Source of the DNA: Microbacterium sp.
GTDB taxonomy: Bacteria; Actinomycetota; Actinomycetes; Actinomycetales; Microbacteriaceae
Length of the DNA: 64,000 bases
Direction: 5' to 3'
Assembly: GCA_019510305.1 (NCBI GenBank)
Contig: JAEKKN010000039.1
Coordinates: 1-64,000, forward strand
The notes beneath the pieces are model-generated. The model did not search any database. It saw only the letters and a program-made list of their open reading frames with translations, and was not told the DNA's origin. The position numbers were made by a program, and so were the translations under genes. Shown here piece by piece: positions 33,022 through 42,642 of this stretch. How positions within the stretch are numbered: the stretch's first letter is position 1; each line of letters begins with the position of its first letter.

Positions 33022-34530
33022 ATGCCTGACACCGATCACCCCACGCTGCGCGCTCTGCTGCACCGGCGCGATCTCGACCTGACGCTCGTCTCCGATGAGC
33101 AGGCCCTGCCATCGGGCGCCCTCGATCGTGAACTGCGCTGGGTGCACAGTTCGGATCTGGCCGACCCGACGCCGTTCCTCTCCGAAGACCTGGCGCTGCT
33201 GACCACCGGCACGCAGTTCGACGTCGACACCGAGATCGACGTGTACGTGCGCCGACTGTCGGATCGAGGCGTGCTCGGCCTCGGCTTCGGCACCGAGGTG
33301 CACCGCTCCGGAATCCCCGATGAGCTCCTCGCAGCGTGCGACGCACACGCGATGCCGCTGTTCGAAGTGCCGTACCGCACGCCCTTCATCGCGGTCGCGC
33401 GGGCACACTCCGAGGCGATCGCGGCGCAGGCCTACGCTCGCCGCTCCTGGGCCCTCGACACGCAGCGCGCTCTCGCCCTGGCCGCTCTCCGTCCGCACGG
33501 GCTCGACGCGACGATCTCAGAGTTGGGTCGCAGGCTCGACGCCTGGACGGGCATGTACGACGCCGCCGGCGCTCTGCGGTTCGCTCACCCGCGCGACGGC
33601 CTCGACCTCGAGACCCTCGCTCTCCTCGGCGAGCGCGTGATGGAGGTGCTCACCCGGGGCCTCGAGGCCGGGCAGGCCCTCACGATCGGCACTCAGACCT
33701 TCATGCTGTTCACCGTGGGGCGCGGGGGCCACCTGCGCGGGGTGATCGCGCTCGCGCTCGACGCCCTCGACCCCGAGGCCCGCACCGTGGTCACCTCGGT
33801 GATCGCGATGGCCGGCCTCGCGCTCGAGCAGAGCGAACAGCTCGCGCGGAGCCGTCGGCGTCTGCACACGCAGCTGCTCGGATCGCTGCGAGATGACGAT
33901 CCCTCCCTAGCCCGGCGGGTGCTCGGCAGCATCCCTGCCGCCCCGGTGGTGGTGGCGGTGGCCGCCGATGCGCCCGCGGGGCCCCTCGTCGACTGGTGGG
34001 AGCGCCGGCGCTCCGAGCACGGCACAGCGTCCTTCGTGGCGGAGACCGACGATGGCGTGGTGATCTGCGTGTCGGCCGGCGACGAGGCGCTGTTCGACGA
34101 AGTCGCCGCGCGTTTCGGCATCCGCATCGGCATCTCCGCACCGGAGCCGTACGACGCCTTCTCCCGCGCACACGCGCAGGCCCTCACCGCGCTGCGGCAG
34201 CAGGGGAACCCCGCGGCCGTCCGCTACGCGGATTCGGTGGGCTCGAGCATCCTCAGCGCTCTCGCGACCGACGAGGCGCGCGTCGTGGCCGAGTCGAGAC
34301 TCGCTCCGCTGCGTGCGCACGATCAGCGGCACACCGGATACCTCGAGAAGTCGCTTCGCACGTGGCTCGAACACGATGCCAAGGCCGAGTCCGCCGCTGC
34401 CGCGCTCGGTGTGCATCGGCACACCCTGCGCTCGCGGATCGCTCAGGCCGGCGGGCTGCTGGGAATGGACTTGGCCTCGTTCCCCGCCCGTGCCGAGGTG
34501 TGGACGCTGCTGCAGACCGCCAGAGACTGA
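33022..34530 (+). CDS. PucR-family transcriptional regulator of GABA/polyamine genes
   Basis: Regulator of 502 residues. The N-terminal PucR sensor domain (about residues 1-120) contains RELRWVHSSDLADPTPFLSE followed by LALLTTGT. The middle GGDEF-like region spans about 270-400. The C-terminal PucR helix-turn-helix is in YLEKSLRTWLEHDAKAESAA, then ALGVHRHTLRSRIAQ. ATG 33022 is chosen over 33001 because of AAGGAA 4 nt upstream. It is divergent from gabT, whose homologues in actinobacteria are often PucR-controlled, so it most likely activates the GABA/putrescine operon. Effector not visible. Confidence 0.87.
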   Translation: MPDTDHPTLRALLHRRDLDLTLVSDEQALPSGALDRELRWVHSSDLADPTPFLSEDLALLTTGTQFDVDTEIDVYVRRLSDRGVLGLGFGTEVHRSGIPDELLAACDAHAMPLFEVPYRTPFIAVARAHSEAIAAQAYARRSWALDTQRALALAALRPHGLDATISELGRRLDAWTGMYDAAGALRFAHPRDGLDLETLALLGERVMEVLTRGLEAGQALTIGTQTFMLFTVGRGGHLRGVIALALDALDPEARTVVTSVIAMAGLALEQSEQLARSRRRLHTQLLGSLRDDDPSLARRVLGSIPAAPVVVAVAADAPAGPLVDWWERRRSEHGTASFVAETDDGVVICVSAGDEALFDEVAARFGIRIGISAPEPYDAFSRAHAQALTALRQQGNPAAVRYADSVGSSILSALATDEARVVAESRLAPLRAHDQRHTGYLEKSLRTWLEHDAKAESAAAALGVHRHTLRSRIAQAGGLLGMDLASFPARAEVWTLLQTARD

Positions 34531-34557
34531 GTCGTGCTCCCCCGGGCCGAGGGGAGT

Positions 34558-35265
34558 TCACCCACGCCTGTCGAGCTCCTCGAGCAGCGCGGCCACGGTG
34601 CCGCGGTACTCCGGGCCGTGACCGGGGAAGATCCGCGACTCGGGCAGGTCGCGCAGTGTCTCGAGGCTTCGCCTGGTCTGCGGCGCATCGTCACTGAACG
34701 GCGCGAGGCGTGCCCCCGCTGCACCGGTGAGCACGTGACGGGTGGTGATGGCGTCTCCGAGGAAGAGCGCCTCGACCTCGGCGACCCTGATGGCCGCGGA
34801 CCCCTTCGTGTGGCCGGGGATCGAGATGATCTCAGGGCGACCGGGCAGATCGAGGACGTCGCCGTCGGCCATCGCGGTGACCACCTTCGGATGCGTCTTG
34901 CGCAGCGCTCCTCGGCGCAGTCCCTTCCAGATGAAGCCGAGCGACGGGCCGAGACGCCAGGCGTCGGGCTTCACCCCTCGTGCAGGAACCGCGCCCGTGG
35001 CCAGATCTGCATCGGGTTCGAGCACATGCACCGGAATGCCGTGGCGCGAACGAAGCTCTTCGGCGATGCCGATGTGATCGTCGTCTCCGTGGGTCAGGAC
35101 GACACCGCGGATGTCGGCGATGTCGCGCCCGACCGTTGCGAGGGCCTTGCGGAGGATGCCGAGGTCGCCGGAGAGTCCGGCGTCGATGAGAGTCACGCCC
35201 TCATCGGTCACGATCGCGTGGATGGCGATGATGTCGTCGCCGATGCGGAGGATCTGAGCTGTCAT
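34558..35265 (-). CDS. Metallo-beta-lactamase-fold hydrolase with atypical metal motif
   Basis: Cytosolic MBL-fold hydrolase, 235 residues. The fold is clear: VTDEGVTLIDAGLSGDLGIL, the metal motif region VVLTHGDDDHIGIAEELRSR, ISIPGHTKGSAAIRV with a metal His, LFLGDAITTR with the bridging Asp, and IFPGHGPEY with the last His. The usual H-x-H-x-D-H reads H-G-D-D-D-H, so the second His is an Asp. That may change metal occupancy or substrate. The divergent TetR gene shares a double operator with it. Substrate unknown. Confidence 0.85.
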   Translation of the reverse strand: MTAQILRIGDDIIAIHAIVTDEGVTLIDAGLSGDLGILRKALATVGRDIADIRGVVLTHGDDDHIGIAEELRSRHGIPVHVLEPDADLATGAVPARGVKPDAWRLGPSLGFIWKGLRRGALRKTHPKVVTAMADGDVLDLPGRPEIISIPGHTKGSAAIRVAEVEALFLGDAITTRHVLTGAAGARLAPFSDDAPQTRRSLETLRDLPESRIFPGHGPEYRGTVAALLEELDRRG

Positions 35266-35268
35266 GTT

Positions 35269-35307
35269 GGCTACGATACATAGCCTTGATGGCTACAGTC
35301 AATAGCC
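35269..35307. promoter_or_regulatory. Two 17-bp palindromic operators shared by MBL and tetR genes
   Basis: GGCTA-N7-TAGCC occurs at 35269-35285 and again at 35291-35307, 22 bp apart centre to centre. Together they fill the 55-bp gap between the divergent starts (35265 and 35321). Perfect arms in both copies make these strong candidate TetR sites controlling both genes. Confidence 0.8.
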
Positions 35308-35320
35308 ATATGCTGGAGTC

Positions 35321-35878
35321 ATGCCCGCCCCGCAGAGAGTCAGCGCCGAGACGCTCGTGACCGCCGTCCGCTCCATCGCGGAAAAGGACGGAGTGGATGC
35401 CGTGACGATGAGCGCCGTCGCAGCCGCGGTCGGGGTGCGCGCACCGAGCCTCTACAAGCGCGCCTCCAACCGTCATGAGCTGCTGCGGCTCGCCGCTGAC
35501 GACGTCGCCCGCGAGCTCGGCGAAGAGATCGCCGAGCTCTCCCGGCGGGTCGACGACCCCCGCGAACTGCTCGCCGGGACCGCCCGCGCCCTGCGCGGCA
35601 TATCTTCCCGCTCGCCGAAGGTCACCACTCTGCTGTTCTGCGCGCCTGCCCCGCTCGCGGGCCCTTCGCCGGAGCTCGTCGCACCGCTCATGGCCACCCT
35701 GCTCGCCGCGGTCACACGACTCTCCCCCGAAGACCCGCTCTCGGCCGCACGCACGCTCACGGCGTGGGCGTACGGCTTCAGCACCATGGAGCAGAACGGC
35801 GGTTTCCGTCAGGGCGGCGATGTCGACGCCGCCTTCGAACGCGGTCTCGACATCGTGCTCGCCGGCATCGGCGCCTGA
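35321..35878 (+). CDS. TetR-family transcriptional repressor
   Basis: Regulator of 185 residues. The helix-turn-helix reads VTMSAVAAAVGVRAPSLYKR (residues about 27-46), followed by a C-terminal domain of the TetR_C/WHG type with TARALRGISSRSPKVTTLL. The start ATG at 35321 gives the normal length. It is divergent from the MBL-fold hydrolase with two perfect palindromes between them, so it probably represses itself and the hydrolase until a small ligand (perhaps a hydrolase substrate) binds. Confidence 0.9.
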   Translation: MPAPQRVSAETLVTAVRSIAEKDGVDAVTMSAVAAAVGVRAPSLYKRASNRHELLRLAADDVARELGEEIAELSRRVDDPRELLAGTARALRGISSRSPKVTTLLFCAPAPLAGPSPELVAPLMATLLAAVTRLSPEDPLSAARTLTAWAYGFSTMEQNGGFRQGGDVDAAFERGLDIVLAGIGA

Positions 35879-35901
35879 GCCGGCTCTCGATGTTCCCGTC
35901 G

Positions 35902-35943
35902 CAGAAAGTCCCGGTATTCGGCGGCGATACCGGGATCTTCTGC
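35902..35943. terminator. Bidirectional terminator between tetR and ramB
   Basis: Arms CAGAA-x2-TCCCGGTAT and ATACCGGGA-x2-TTCTG form a stem between convergent tetR and ramB, about 25-30 bp from each stop. A short A-rich/T-rich flank supports termination both ways. Confidence 0.7.
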
Positions 35944-35971
35944 GACCGGAACGCGCCCGAGGAGACGGCGC

Positions 35972-37423
35972 TCACACCGGGGCGTGCGCCTCGAGGAACT
36001 CGTACACGTCGGTGGTGTCGACGCCAGGGAAGGCGCCGGTAGGAAGAGTCGCCAGCAGGGTTCGAGGGGTCTTCACGTTCGGCCAGGAGTTCTCGCGCCA
36101 CCGCTCCTCCAGGTCGGCCGGAGCCCGTCGGCAGCACACCTCGACCGAGTGCTTCGACACTCCGCGATGCGGGGTGTCGCGACCGACGAACCACTTCGTG
36201 TCGTCGAAGCGCACGCCCACGCTGACCGAGTGCAGCCCTTCGCTCGACGCCTCCACTCGGGCCGTGCACCAGTACGTGCCGTTGCCGGTGTCGGTGTACT
36301 GGTAGTAGGGATTGAAGCGGTCGTCCTCGTCGAACACGACGCGACTCGTCCATCGACGGCAGCACATCTGCCCCTCGATCGCGCCGAGCCTGTCGGTCGG
36401 GAAGTTGACGTCGTCGTTCTCGTAGGCCTTGGTGATCGTGCCCGACTCGTGCACCTTGAGGAAGTGCACCGGGATGTCGAGGTGCCGGGTCGCGAGGTTC
36501 GTGAAGCGATGCGCGGCCGTCTCGTACGACACGGAATAGGCGTCGCGGAGATCCTCGATCGAGATCGCCCGGCGGCTCTTCGCCTCTTTCAGCATAGGCA
36601 CGACGTGATCCTCGGGGATCAGGAGCGCTCCGGTCAGATAGTTCGTCTCGACGCGCTGGCGCAGGAACTCGGCATAACTGCGCGGTTCGGAGTGACCCAG
36701 CATCCGGCTCGACAGCGCCTGCAGCACCGAGGTGCGCGCATCGCCCTTGGCCTGCACCTGGCTGGAGAGATAGAGACGCCCGTTCGCGAGATCCGCGACG
36801 CTGCGCGTGGTCTGCGGGAGGTCGGGCGCGTAGTGCAGCGTGAAACCGAGATAGGCGGCGATCTCGGATGCCGCGCGCTGGGTCAGTGGTCCGCCCGAGT
36901 GCCCGACCGCGGTGAGGATCTCGGATGCCTTGGCCTCGAGATCTGCGAAGTGGTTGTCCTGCCGGCGCATGAGGTGCCGGAGCTCCACATTCGCCCGCCT
37001 CGCCTCTTCCGGCGTGGCGGCACGTTCGTCCTTGAGCCGGTCGATCTCGCCGTGCAGGGCGAGCAGAGCCTTCAGGGCGTCCGTCGGGAGGCTCTTCGCG
37101 ATGCGGAACGGCTCGATGCCGAGGGACTGGAACGTCTGCCCCTTCATCGCACGCTCGAGCGCGATCTCGATCGCGCTGCGCTCGTCGAGAGGCTCGCCCT
37201 CCAGCAGCGCGTCGATCGACACGCCCAGGGCGCGGGCGATCGCCTGCAGCTGCGTGAGCTTGGGCTCGCGTTTGCCGGTTTCGATCATCGACATCTGGCT
37301 CGGGGCGCGATCCACCGCCGCCGCGAGGGCGTCGAGGGTCATGCCGCGAGACGTGCGCAACTGACGGATGCGGCGGCCGATCGTGAGGGCGTCGGCGTCT
37401 TCTTCGACGAAGGAAGCGGTCAT
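35972..37423 (-). CDS. ramB: XRE-family regulator of acetate metabolism, RamB-like
   Basis: DNA-binding regulator of 483 residues. The N-terminal XRE helix-turn-helix reads GMTLDALAAAVDRAPSQMSM followed by IETGKREPKLTQLQAI (residues about 27-62). Then come an IrrE/ImmA-like domain (EFLRQRVETNYLTGALLIPE) and a Cys-rich C-terminal short-chain-acyl sensor region (GQMCCRRWTSRVVFDEDDRF; VEVCCRRAPADLEER). This is the RamB layout, the repressor/activator of glyoxylate-shunt and acetate genes in Corynebacterium. It is divergent from aceB-aceA, which strongly supports the call. Confidence 0.9.
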   Translation of the reverse strand: MTASFVEEDADALTIGRRIRQLRTSRGMTLDALAAAVDRAPSQMSMIETGKREPKLTQLQAIARALGVSIDALLEGEPLDERSAIEIALERAMKGQTFQSLGIEPFRIAKSLPTDALKALLALHGEIDRLKDERAATPEEARRANVELRHLMRRQDNHFADLEAKASEILTAVGHSGGPLTQRAASEIAAYLGFTLHYAPDLPQTTRSVADLANGRLYLSSQVQAKGDARTSVLQALSSRMLGHSEPRSYAEFLRQRVETNYLTGALLIPEDHVVPMLKEAKSRRAISIEDLRDAYSVSYETAAHRFTNLATRHLDIPVHFLKVHESGTITKAYENDDVNFPTDRLGAIEGQMCCRRWTSRVVFDEDDRFNPYYQYTDTGNGTYWCTARVEASSEGLHSVSVGVRFDDTKWFVGRDTPHRGVSKHSVEVCCRRAPADLEERWRENSWPNVKTPRTLLATLPTGAFPGVDTTDVYEFLEAHAPV

Positions 37424-37430
37424 GGCCGTG

Positions 37431-37451
37431 ATTCTGTCACAGAAACAGAAT
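37431..37451. promoter_or_regulatory. Inverted repeat between ramB and aceB, candidate RamB operator
   Basis: ATTCTGT (37431-37437) and ACAGAAT (37445-37451) are perfect arms with a 7-bp spacer, immediately upstream of the ramB start. The site lies in the 141-bp divergent promoter region, so it could serve RamB autoregulation and aceB control. It does not look like the Corynebacterium RamB consensus, so assignment is tentative. Confidence 0.45.
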
Positions 37452-37564
37452 TTTGATCAATCTTCACACGCCGTTTGGTCGGTCGAGGTGCGGAAGTTCA
37501 CCCAGAGTGGTGTTCAAGCCACCCGGCGTCGAGGCCGGATCGACCGAAGAAAGGACTTCTGATC

Positions 37565-39226
<1,662 letters not shown>

Positions 39227-39253
39227 CCGCTCACCGACGACGAAGGACCTGAC

Positions 39254-40849
39254 ATGACCCAGTACGAGAACGACATCGACGCGATCCAGACGCTGAAGGA
39301 CGCGAACGGCTCCGCATGGCGAGCCATCGACCCGGAGTCGGTCGCGAGGATGCGGGCGCAGAACCGCTTCCGGACAGGACTCAAGATCGCGCAGTACACG
39401 GCCGACATCATGCGCCGCGACATGGACGACTACGACGCCGACTCCTCTGTCTACACCCAGTCGCTCGGGGTGTGGCACGGCTTCATCGGGCAGCAGAAGC
39501 TCATCTCGATCAAGAAGCACCTGAAGTCGACGAACAAGCGCTACCTGTACCTCTCCGGCTGGATGGTCGCGGCGCTGCGCTCCGAGTTCGGCCCGCTCCC
39601 CGACCAGTCGATGCACGAGAAGACGGCCGTCCCCGCCCTGATCGAAGAGCTCTACACGTTCCTCCGCCAGGCCGACGCACGTGAGCTCGACCTGCTGTTC
39701 ACCCAGCTCGATGCGGCTCGTGCGAGCGGTGACGAGACCGCGATCGAGTTCATCCAGTCGCAGATCGACAACTACGAGACCCATGTGGTGCCGATCATCG
39801 CCGACATCGACGCCGGCTTCGGCAATCCCGAGGCGACGTACCTCCTCGCCAAGAAGATGATCGAGGCCGGCGCCTGCGCGATCCAGATCGAGAACCAGGT
39901 CTCCGATGAGAAGCAGTGCGGCCACCAGGACGGCAAGGTCACGGTGCCGCACGAGGACTTCATCGCCAAGCTCAACGCGGTCCGCTACGCGTTCCTCGAG
40001 CTCGGCATCGACAACGGCGTCATCGTCGCCCGCACCGACTCGCTCGGCGCCGGTCTCACCCAGAAGCTCGCGGTCACCCGTGAACCCGGCGATCTCGGCG
40101 ATCAGTACAACTCGTTCCTCGACGTCGAGGAGATCTCGGAGGCGGAGCTCGGCAACGGCGACGTGGTCATCAAGCGCGACGGTGCGCTGCTGCGGCCGAG
40201 GCGCCTGGCCAGCAACCTGTACCAGTTCCGCCCGGGGACCGGTGAGGAGCGCGTGGTCCTCGACTGCATCACGTCGCTGCGCAACGGCGCCGACCTGCTG
40301 TGGATCGAGACCGAGAAGCCGCACGTCGAGCAGATCGCGGGCATGGTCGACGCGATCCGCGAGGAGATCCCGAACGCGAAGCTGGTCTACAACAACAGCC
40401 CGTCGTTCAATTGGACGTTGAATTTCCGTCAGCAGGTGTACGACCTGCTCGCGGAGCAGGGTGAGGACGTCTCGGCGTACGACCGCGACAAGCTGATGAG
40501 CGTCGAGTACGACGACACGGAGCTCGCGCGGCTCGCCGACGAGAAGATCCGCACGTTCCAGCGCGACGGATCGGCCCGCGCGGGGATCTTCCACCACCTC
40601 ATCACGCTCCCGACGTACCACACGGCTGCACTGTCGACGGATGACCTCGCGAAGGGCTACTTCGGCGACGAGGGGATGCTCGCCTACGTCAAGGGAGTCC
40701 AGCGCCGTGAGATCCGCGGCGGGATCGCGACGGTCAAGCACCAGAACATGGCCGGAACCGACATCGGCGACAACCACAAGGAGTACTTCGCCGGTGACGC
40801 CGCTCTCAAGGCGGGCGGCCAGCACAACACGATGAACCAGTTCAACTGA
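39254..40849 (+). CDS. aceA: Isocitrate lyase (531-residue type)
   Basis: Splits isocitrate to succinate and glyoxylate. The catalytic-cysteine motif is EKQCGHQDGKVTVPHEDF, the K-Q-C-G-H variant found in the 531-residue lyases of Pseudomonas aeruginosa and other bacteria, not the KKCGH of the shorter E. coli enzyme. Mg-binding IIADIDAGFGNPEATYLLAK and IENQVSDEKQ are present, and it ends with KAGGQHNTMNQFN. It is 27 bp downstream of aceB and followed by two GC-rich hairpins. Function secure. Confidence 0.96.
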   Translation: MTQYENDIDAIQTLKDANGSAWRAIDPESVARMRAQNRFRTGLKIAQYTADIMRRDMDDYDADSSVYTQSLGVWHGFIGQQKLISIKKHLKSTNKRYLYLSGWMVAALRSEFGPLPDQSMHEKTAVPALIEELYTFLRQADARELDLLFTQLDAARASGDETAIEFIQSQIDNYETHVVPIIADIDAGFGNPEATYLLAKKMIEAGACAIQIENQVSDEKQCGHQDGKVTVPHEDFIAKLNAVRYAFLELGIDNGVIVARTDSLGAGLTQKLAVTREPGDLGDQYNSFLDVEEISEAELGNGDVVIKRDGALLRPRRLASNLYQFRPGTGEERVVLDCITSLRNGADLLWIETEKPHVEQIAGMVDAIREEIPNAKLVYNNSPSFNWTLNFRQQVYDLLAEQGEDVSAYDRDKLMSVEYDDTELARLADEKIRTFQRDGSARAGIFHHLITLPTYHTAALSTDDLAKGYFGDEGMLAYVKGVQRREIRGGIATVKHQNMAGTDIGDNHKEYFAGDAALKAGGQHNTMNQFN

Positions 40850-40855
40850 CGCCCC

Positions 40856-40950
40856 CTCCGGCGGGCGTCGCGCCCCTCCCCGCGCCCGCCGGAGACGTCC
40901 CTCGCCCACCTCGGGGAGGGGCGCTGCTCGCCTCCCCACGAGCAGCGCCC
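40856..40950 (+). terminator. Double hairpin terminator region after aceA
   Basis: Stem 1 (CTCCGGCGGGCG / CGCCCGCCGGAG, 40856-40894) and stem 2 (GGGCGCTGCTCG / CGAGCAGCGCCC, 40918-40950) stand 7 and 69 bp after the aceA stop. There are no clear U-tracts, but position and strength suit termination, and stem 2 also faces the convergent small gene. Confidence 0.7.
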
Positions 40951-40986
40951 TGCGGGGTGGTGACGGCACAATCCCCAGGCGTGCAG

Positions 40987-41322
40987 TCAACCGATCGCGT
41001 CCAGGATGACTCCCAACATCCCGAACGGCGAAGCTGTCCCGATCCAGACGACGACCGACACGATGACGGTCATGACGGGAAGGATCTTGGAGCGTCCTCT
41101 TCTGATCGCGAGCCAGACGCCGATGCCGCCAAGCGTGATGCCGAGTATCGGCACCAGCACCGCGACGATCATGCTGAGATACTCGATTCCCCACCAGAGC
41201 ATGCCTCTTGCCGCGTCAACACTGCCCTCCACGAGATCCCGTCGTGCGTCCACCCCCAGCGACCGGAGGGAGAGCAGATTCTCCTTCTCCTCGATCGGTT
41301 CGGATCGACACTCGTCAGCCAT
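40987..41322 (-). CDS. Small two-helix membrane protein, unknown function
   Basis: Hypothetical protein of 111 residues. The N-terminal 40 residues are soluble and charged (MADECRSEPIEEKENLLSLR). Helix 1 is about MIVAVLVPILGITLGGIGVW and helix 2 about ILPVMTVIVSVVVWIGTAS, with the basic loop LAIRRGRSK between. ATG 41322 overlaps the preceding gene's stop by 8 bp; GTG 41334 is an alternative start. It forms a pair with the 41315-41521 gene. GC content is slightly lower than the surrounding genes. Function not recognised. Confidence 0.6.
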   Translation of the reverse strand: MADECRSEPIEEKENLLSLRSLGVDARRDLVEGSVDAARGMLWWGIEYLSMIVAVLVPILGITLGGIGVWLAIRRGRSKILPVMTVIVSVVVWIGTASPFGMLGVILDAIG

Positions 41323-41521
41323 TGCCGCGATCACTTTCGACCGCTGCCTGCTTGCGGAAGCGATTACCCAACCATCCCAAGCCGACAGAAACGACCATCA
41401 GTGCCAGGAAAGGCACTATCTCACTCGGGTAGTAACCGATGATGCTCATCTTCACCCCGAAGATTACGAGCCCGATCACGCCGAGGGTGATGAGCAGCCA
41501 ACCGATTGCGGACTTGGACAT
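41315..41521 (-). CDS. Short two-helix membrane protein, unknown function
   Basis: Hypothetical protein of 68 residues. Two hydrophobic helices (SAIGWLLITLGVIGLVIFGV and IVPFLALMVVSVGLGWLGNR) are joined by KMSIIGYYPSE, with a short charged tail (RKQAAVESDRGNG). ATG 41521 is preferred for its GAAGGCAGG site over in-frame ATG 41542. It overlaps the next small membrane gene, so the two are translated together. Looks like an actinobacterial small hypothetical; no function visible. Confidence 0.6.
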   Translation of the reverse strand: MSKSAIGWLLITLGVIGLVIFGVKMSIIGYYPSEIVPFLALMVVSVGLGWLGNRFRKQAAVESDRGNG

Positions 41522-41690
41522 CCTGCCTTCTTTCTTTGTCATGACTATGAGATGCGCTTCAGTTTGATCACTCGATGCCGGCCGCTTGCGTACGAACGAC
41601 GGTCCCAGATGTTCGCCTTTTCCGTTCCGTCGGAACAATGCGGATCACGTCGCCTGCTCGCAGTGTGTTGAATCGCCGCAATGCCGGTGA

Positions 41691-42527
41691 CTAGTCCGCC
41701 GCACCGGTCGCGGGCACGACGTACGCGAGGTCGTCGCAGGTGCCGCTCGTGCTCCACAGCACAGCAAGACTGGCGCGCACGCCATATTCCGGTTCCTCGT
41801 CGTCACAGACGCTGATCCACCGATACGAGTCCCCACCTCCCAGAATCTCCACTTGGAAACCAGCAGGTGCTTCCAAGGCAGCCCGGACGGCCTCCGCCTC
41901 GGCCTCGGGTACCATTCCGAGTCCGGGTTTGAACCCTTGTGGCAGGAACCCGCGGTAGACGGTGAGTTCCTCCTCGCCGTCTATCGCGAAATCGCCGAGT
42001 ATGCGCCCATAGGCAACGGGGATGCGGCATGCCCGACCGTCTTCAGCCGGCTTTCCGAAGATGTCGACATCGAACGCGCAGGCGCGGGAGTCCGCAGAGT
42101 ACACCGCGAAGAGTTGGATGAACGGTCGGTCCTGGGGATAAGTGACGCCAGACATCGAGGCGAGTTCCAAGGTCCGCGACGGTGTCGTATTCGCGACAGA
42201 GATGGAGGTTGTCGCCTCGATGATGACCGAAGTTTCCCCCGGCTTATCCGAACTGGGGTCGACGACCACATCGAGGAACCTGCTGTGCACCTCGACGTCC
42301 ATCGAGTAGCCGTCCTCATCCGTCGCGGGGATCGTCATCTGCAGGTCACCGGGCTCCGGGCTCGGCTCGGGCTCCTCCGTGGGCACGTCCCTGGGCTCTT
42401 CCGTGGACTCCTCTACGGCAGCGACCTCTTCCGAAGGAGGCCCAGGAGCTGCATCCGGCGACGAGCATCCGACGAGGATGCCGCAGAGGAGTACGACGGC
42501 GGAGGACACGATGACTCGAGGCTTCAT
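41691..42527 (-). CDS. Hypothetical surface lipoprotein
   Basis: Exported lipoprotein of 278 residues. The signal MKPRVIVSSAVVLLCGILVG ends at Cys21 (LVGC), followed by an acidic Pro/Glu-rich linker (TEEPRDVPTEEPEPSPEPG, about residues 40-59). A beta-rich domain with four Cys follows (RACAFDVDIFGKPAEDGRAC; SVCDDEEPEYG; SGTCDDLAYV), likely two disulfides. No family recognised. It is flanked by a DUF2690-like regulator/membrane protein on the same strand; the 115-bp gap upstream contains a GTTCGC-TT-GCGAAC palindrome (42571-42584). Confidence 0.7.
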   Translation of the reverse strand: MKPRVIVSSAVVLLCGILVGCSSPDAAPGPPSEEVAAVEESTEEPRDVPTEEPEPSPEPGDLQMTIPATDEDGYSMDVEVHSRFLDVVVDPSSDKPGETSVIIEATTSISVANTTPSRTLELASMSGVTYPQDRPFIQLFAVYSADSRACAFDVDIFGKPAEDGRACRIPVAYGRILGDFAIDGEEELTVYRGFLPQGFKPGLGMVPEAEAEAVRAALEAPAGFQVEILGGGDSYRWISVCDDEEPEYGVRASLAVLWSTSGTCDDLAYVVPATGAAD

Positions 42528-42570
42528 GCGGCTCAGCGTAGGGATGAGGACCCTGCCACCCCACCGAAAT

Positions 42571-42584
42571 GTTCGCTTGCGAAC
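42571..42584. promoter_or_regulatory. Palindrome upstream of the lipoprotein gene
   Basis: GTTCGCTTGCGAAC has 6-bp perfect arms with a 2-bp centre, 44 bp upstream of the lipoprotein start (42527). A LexA/SOS-like word in some actinobacteria is GAAC-N4-GTTC, whereas this is the inverse order, so no regulator is assigned. Confidence 0.3.
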
Positions 42585-42642
42585 GTACGACTTCTCCAGT
42601 CATCGATCTCGTACGTCGCCACCGCCGCCGAGGAGACCGCGC

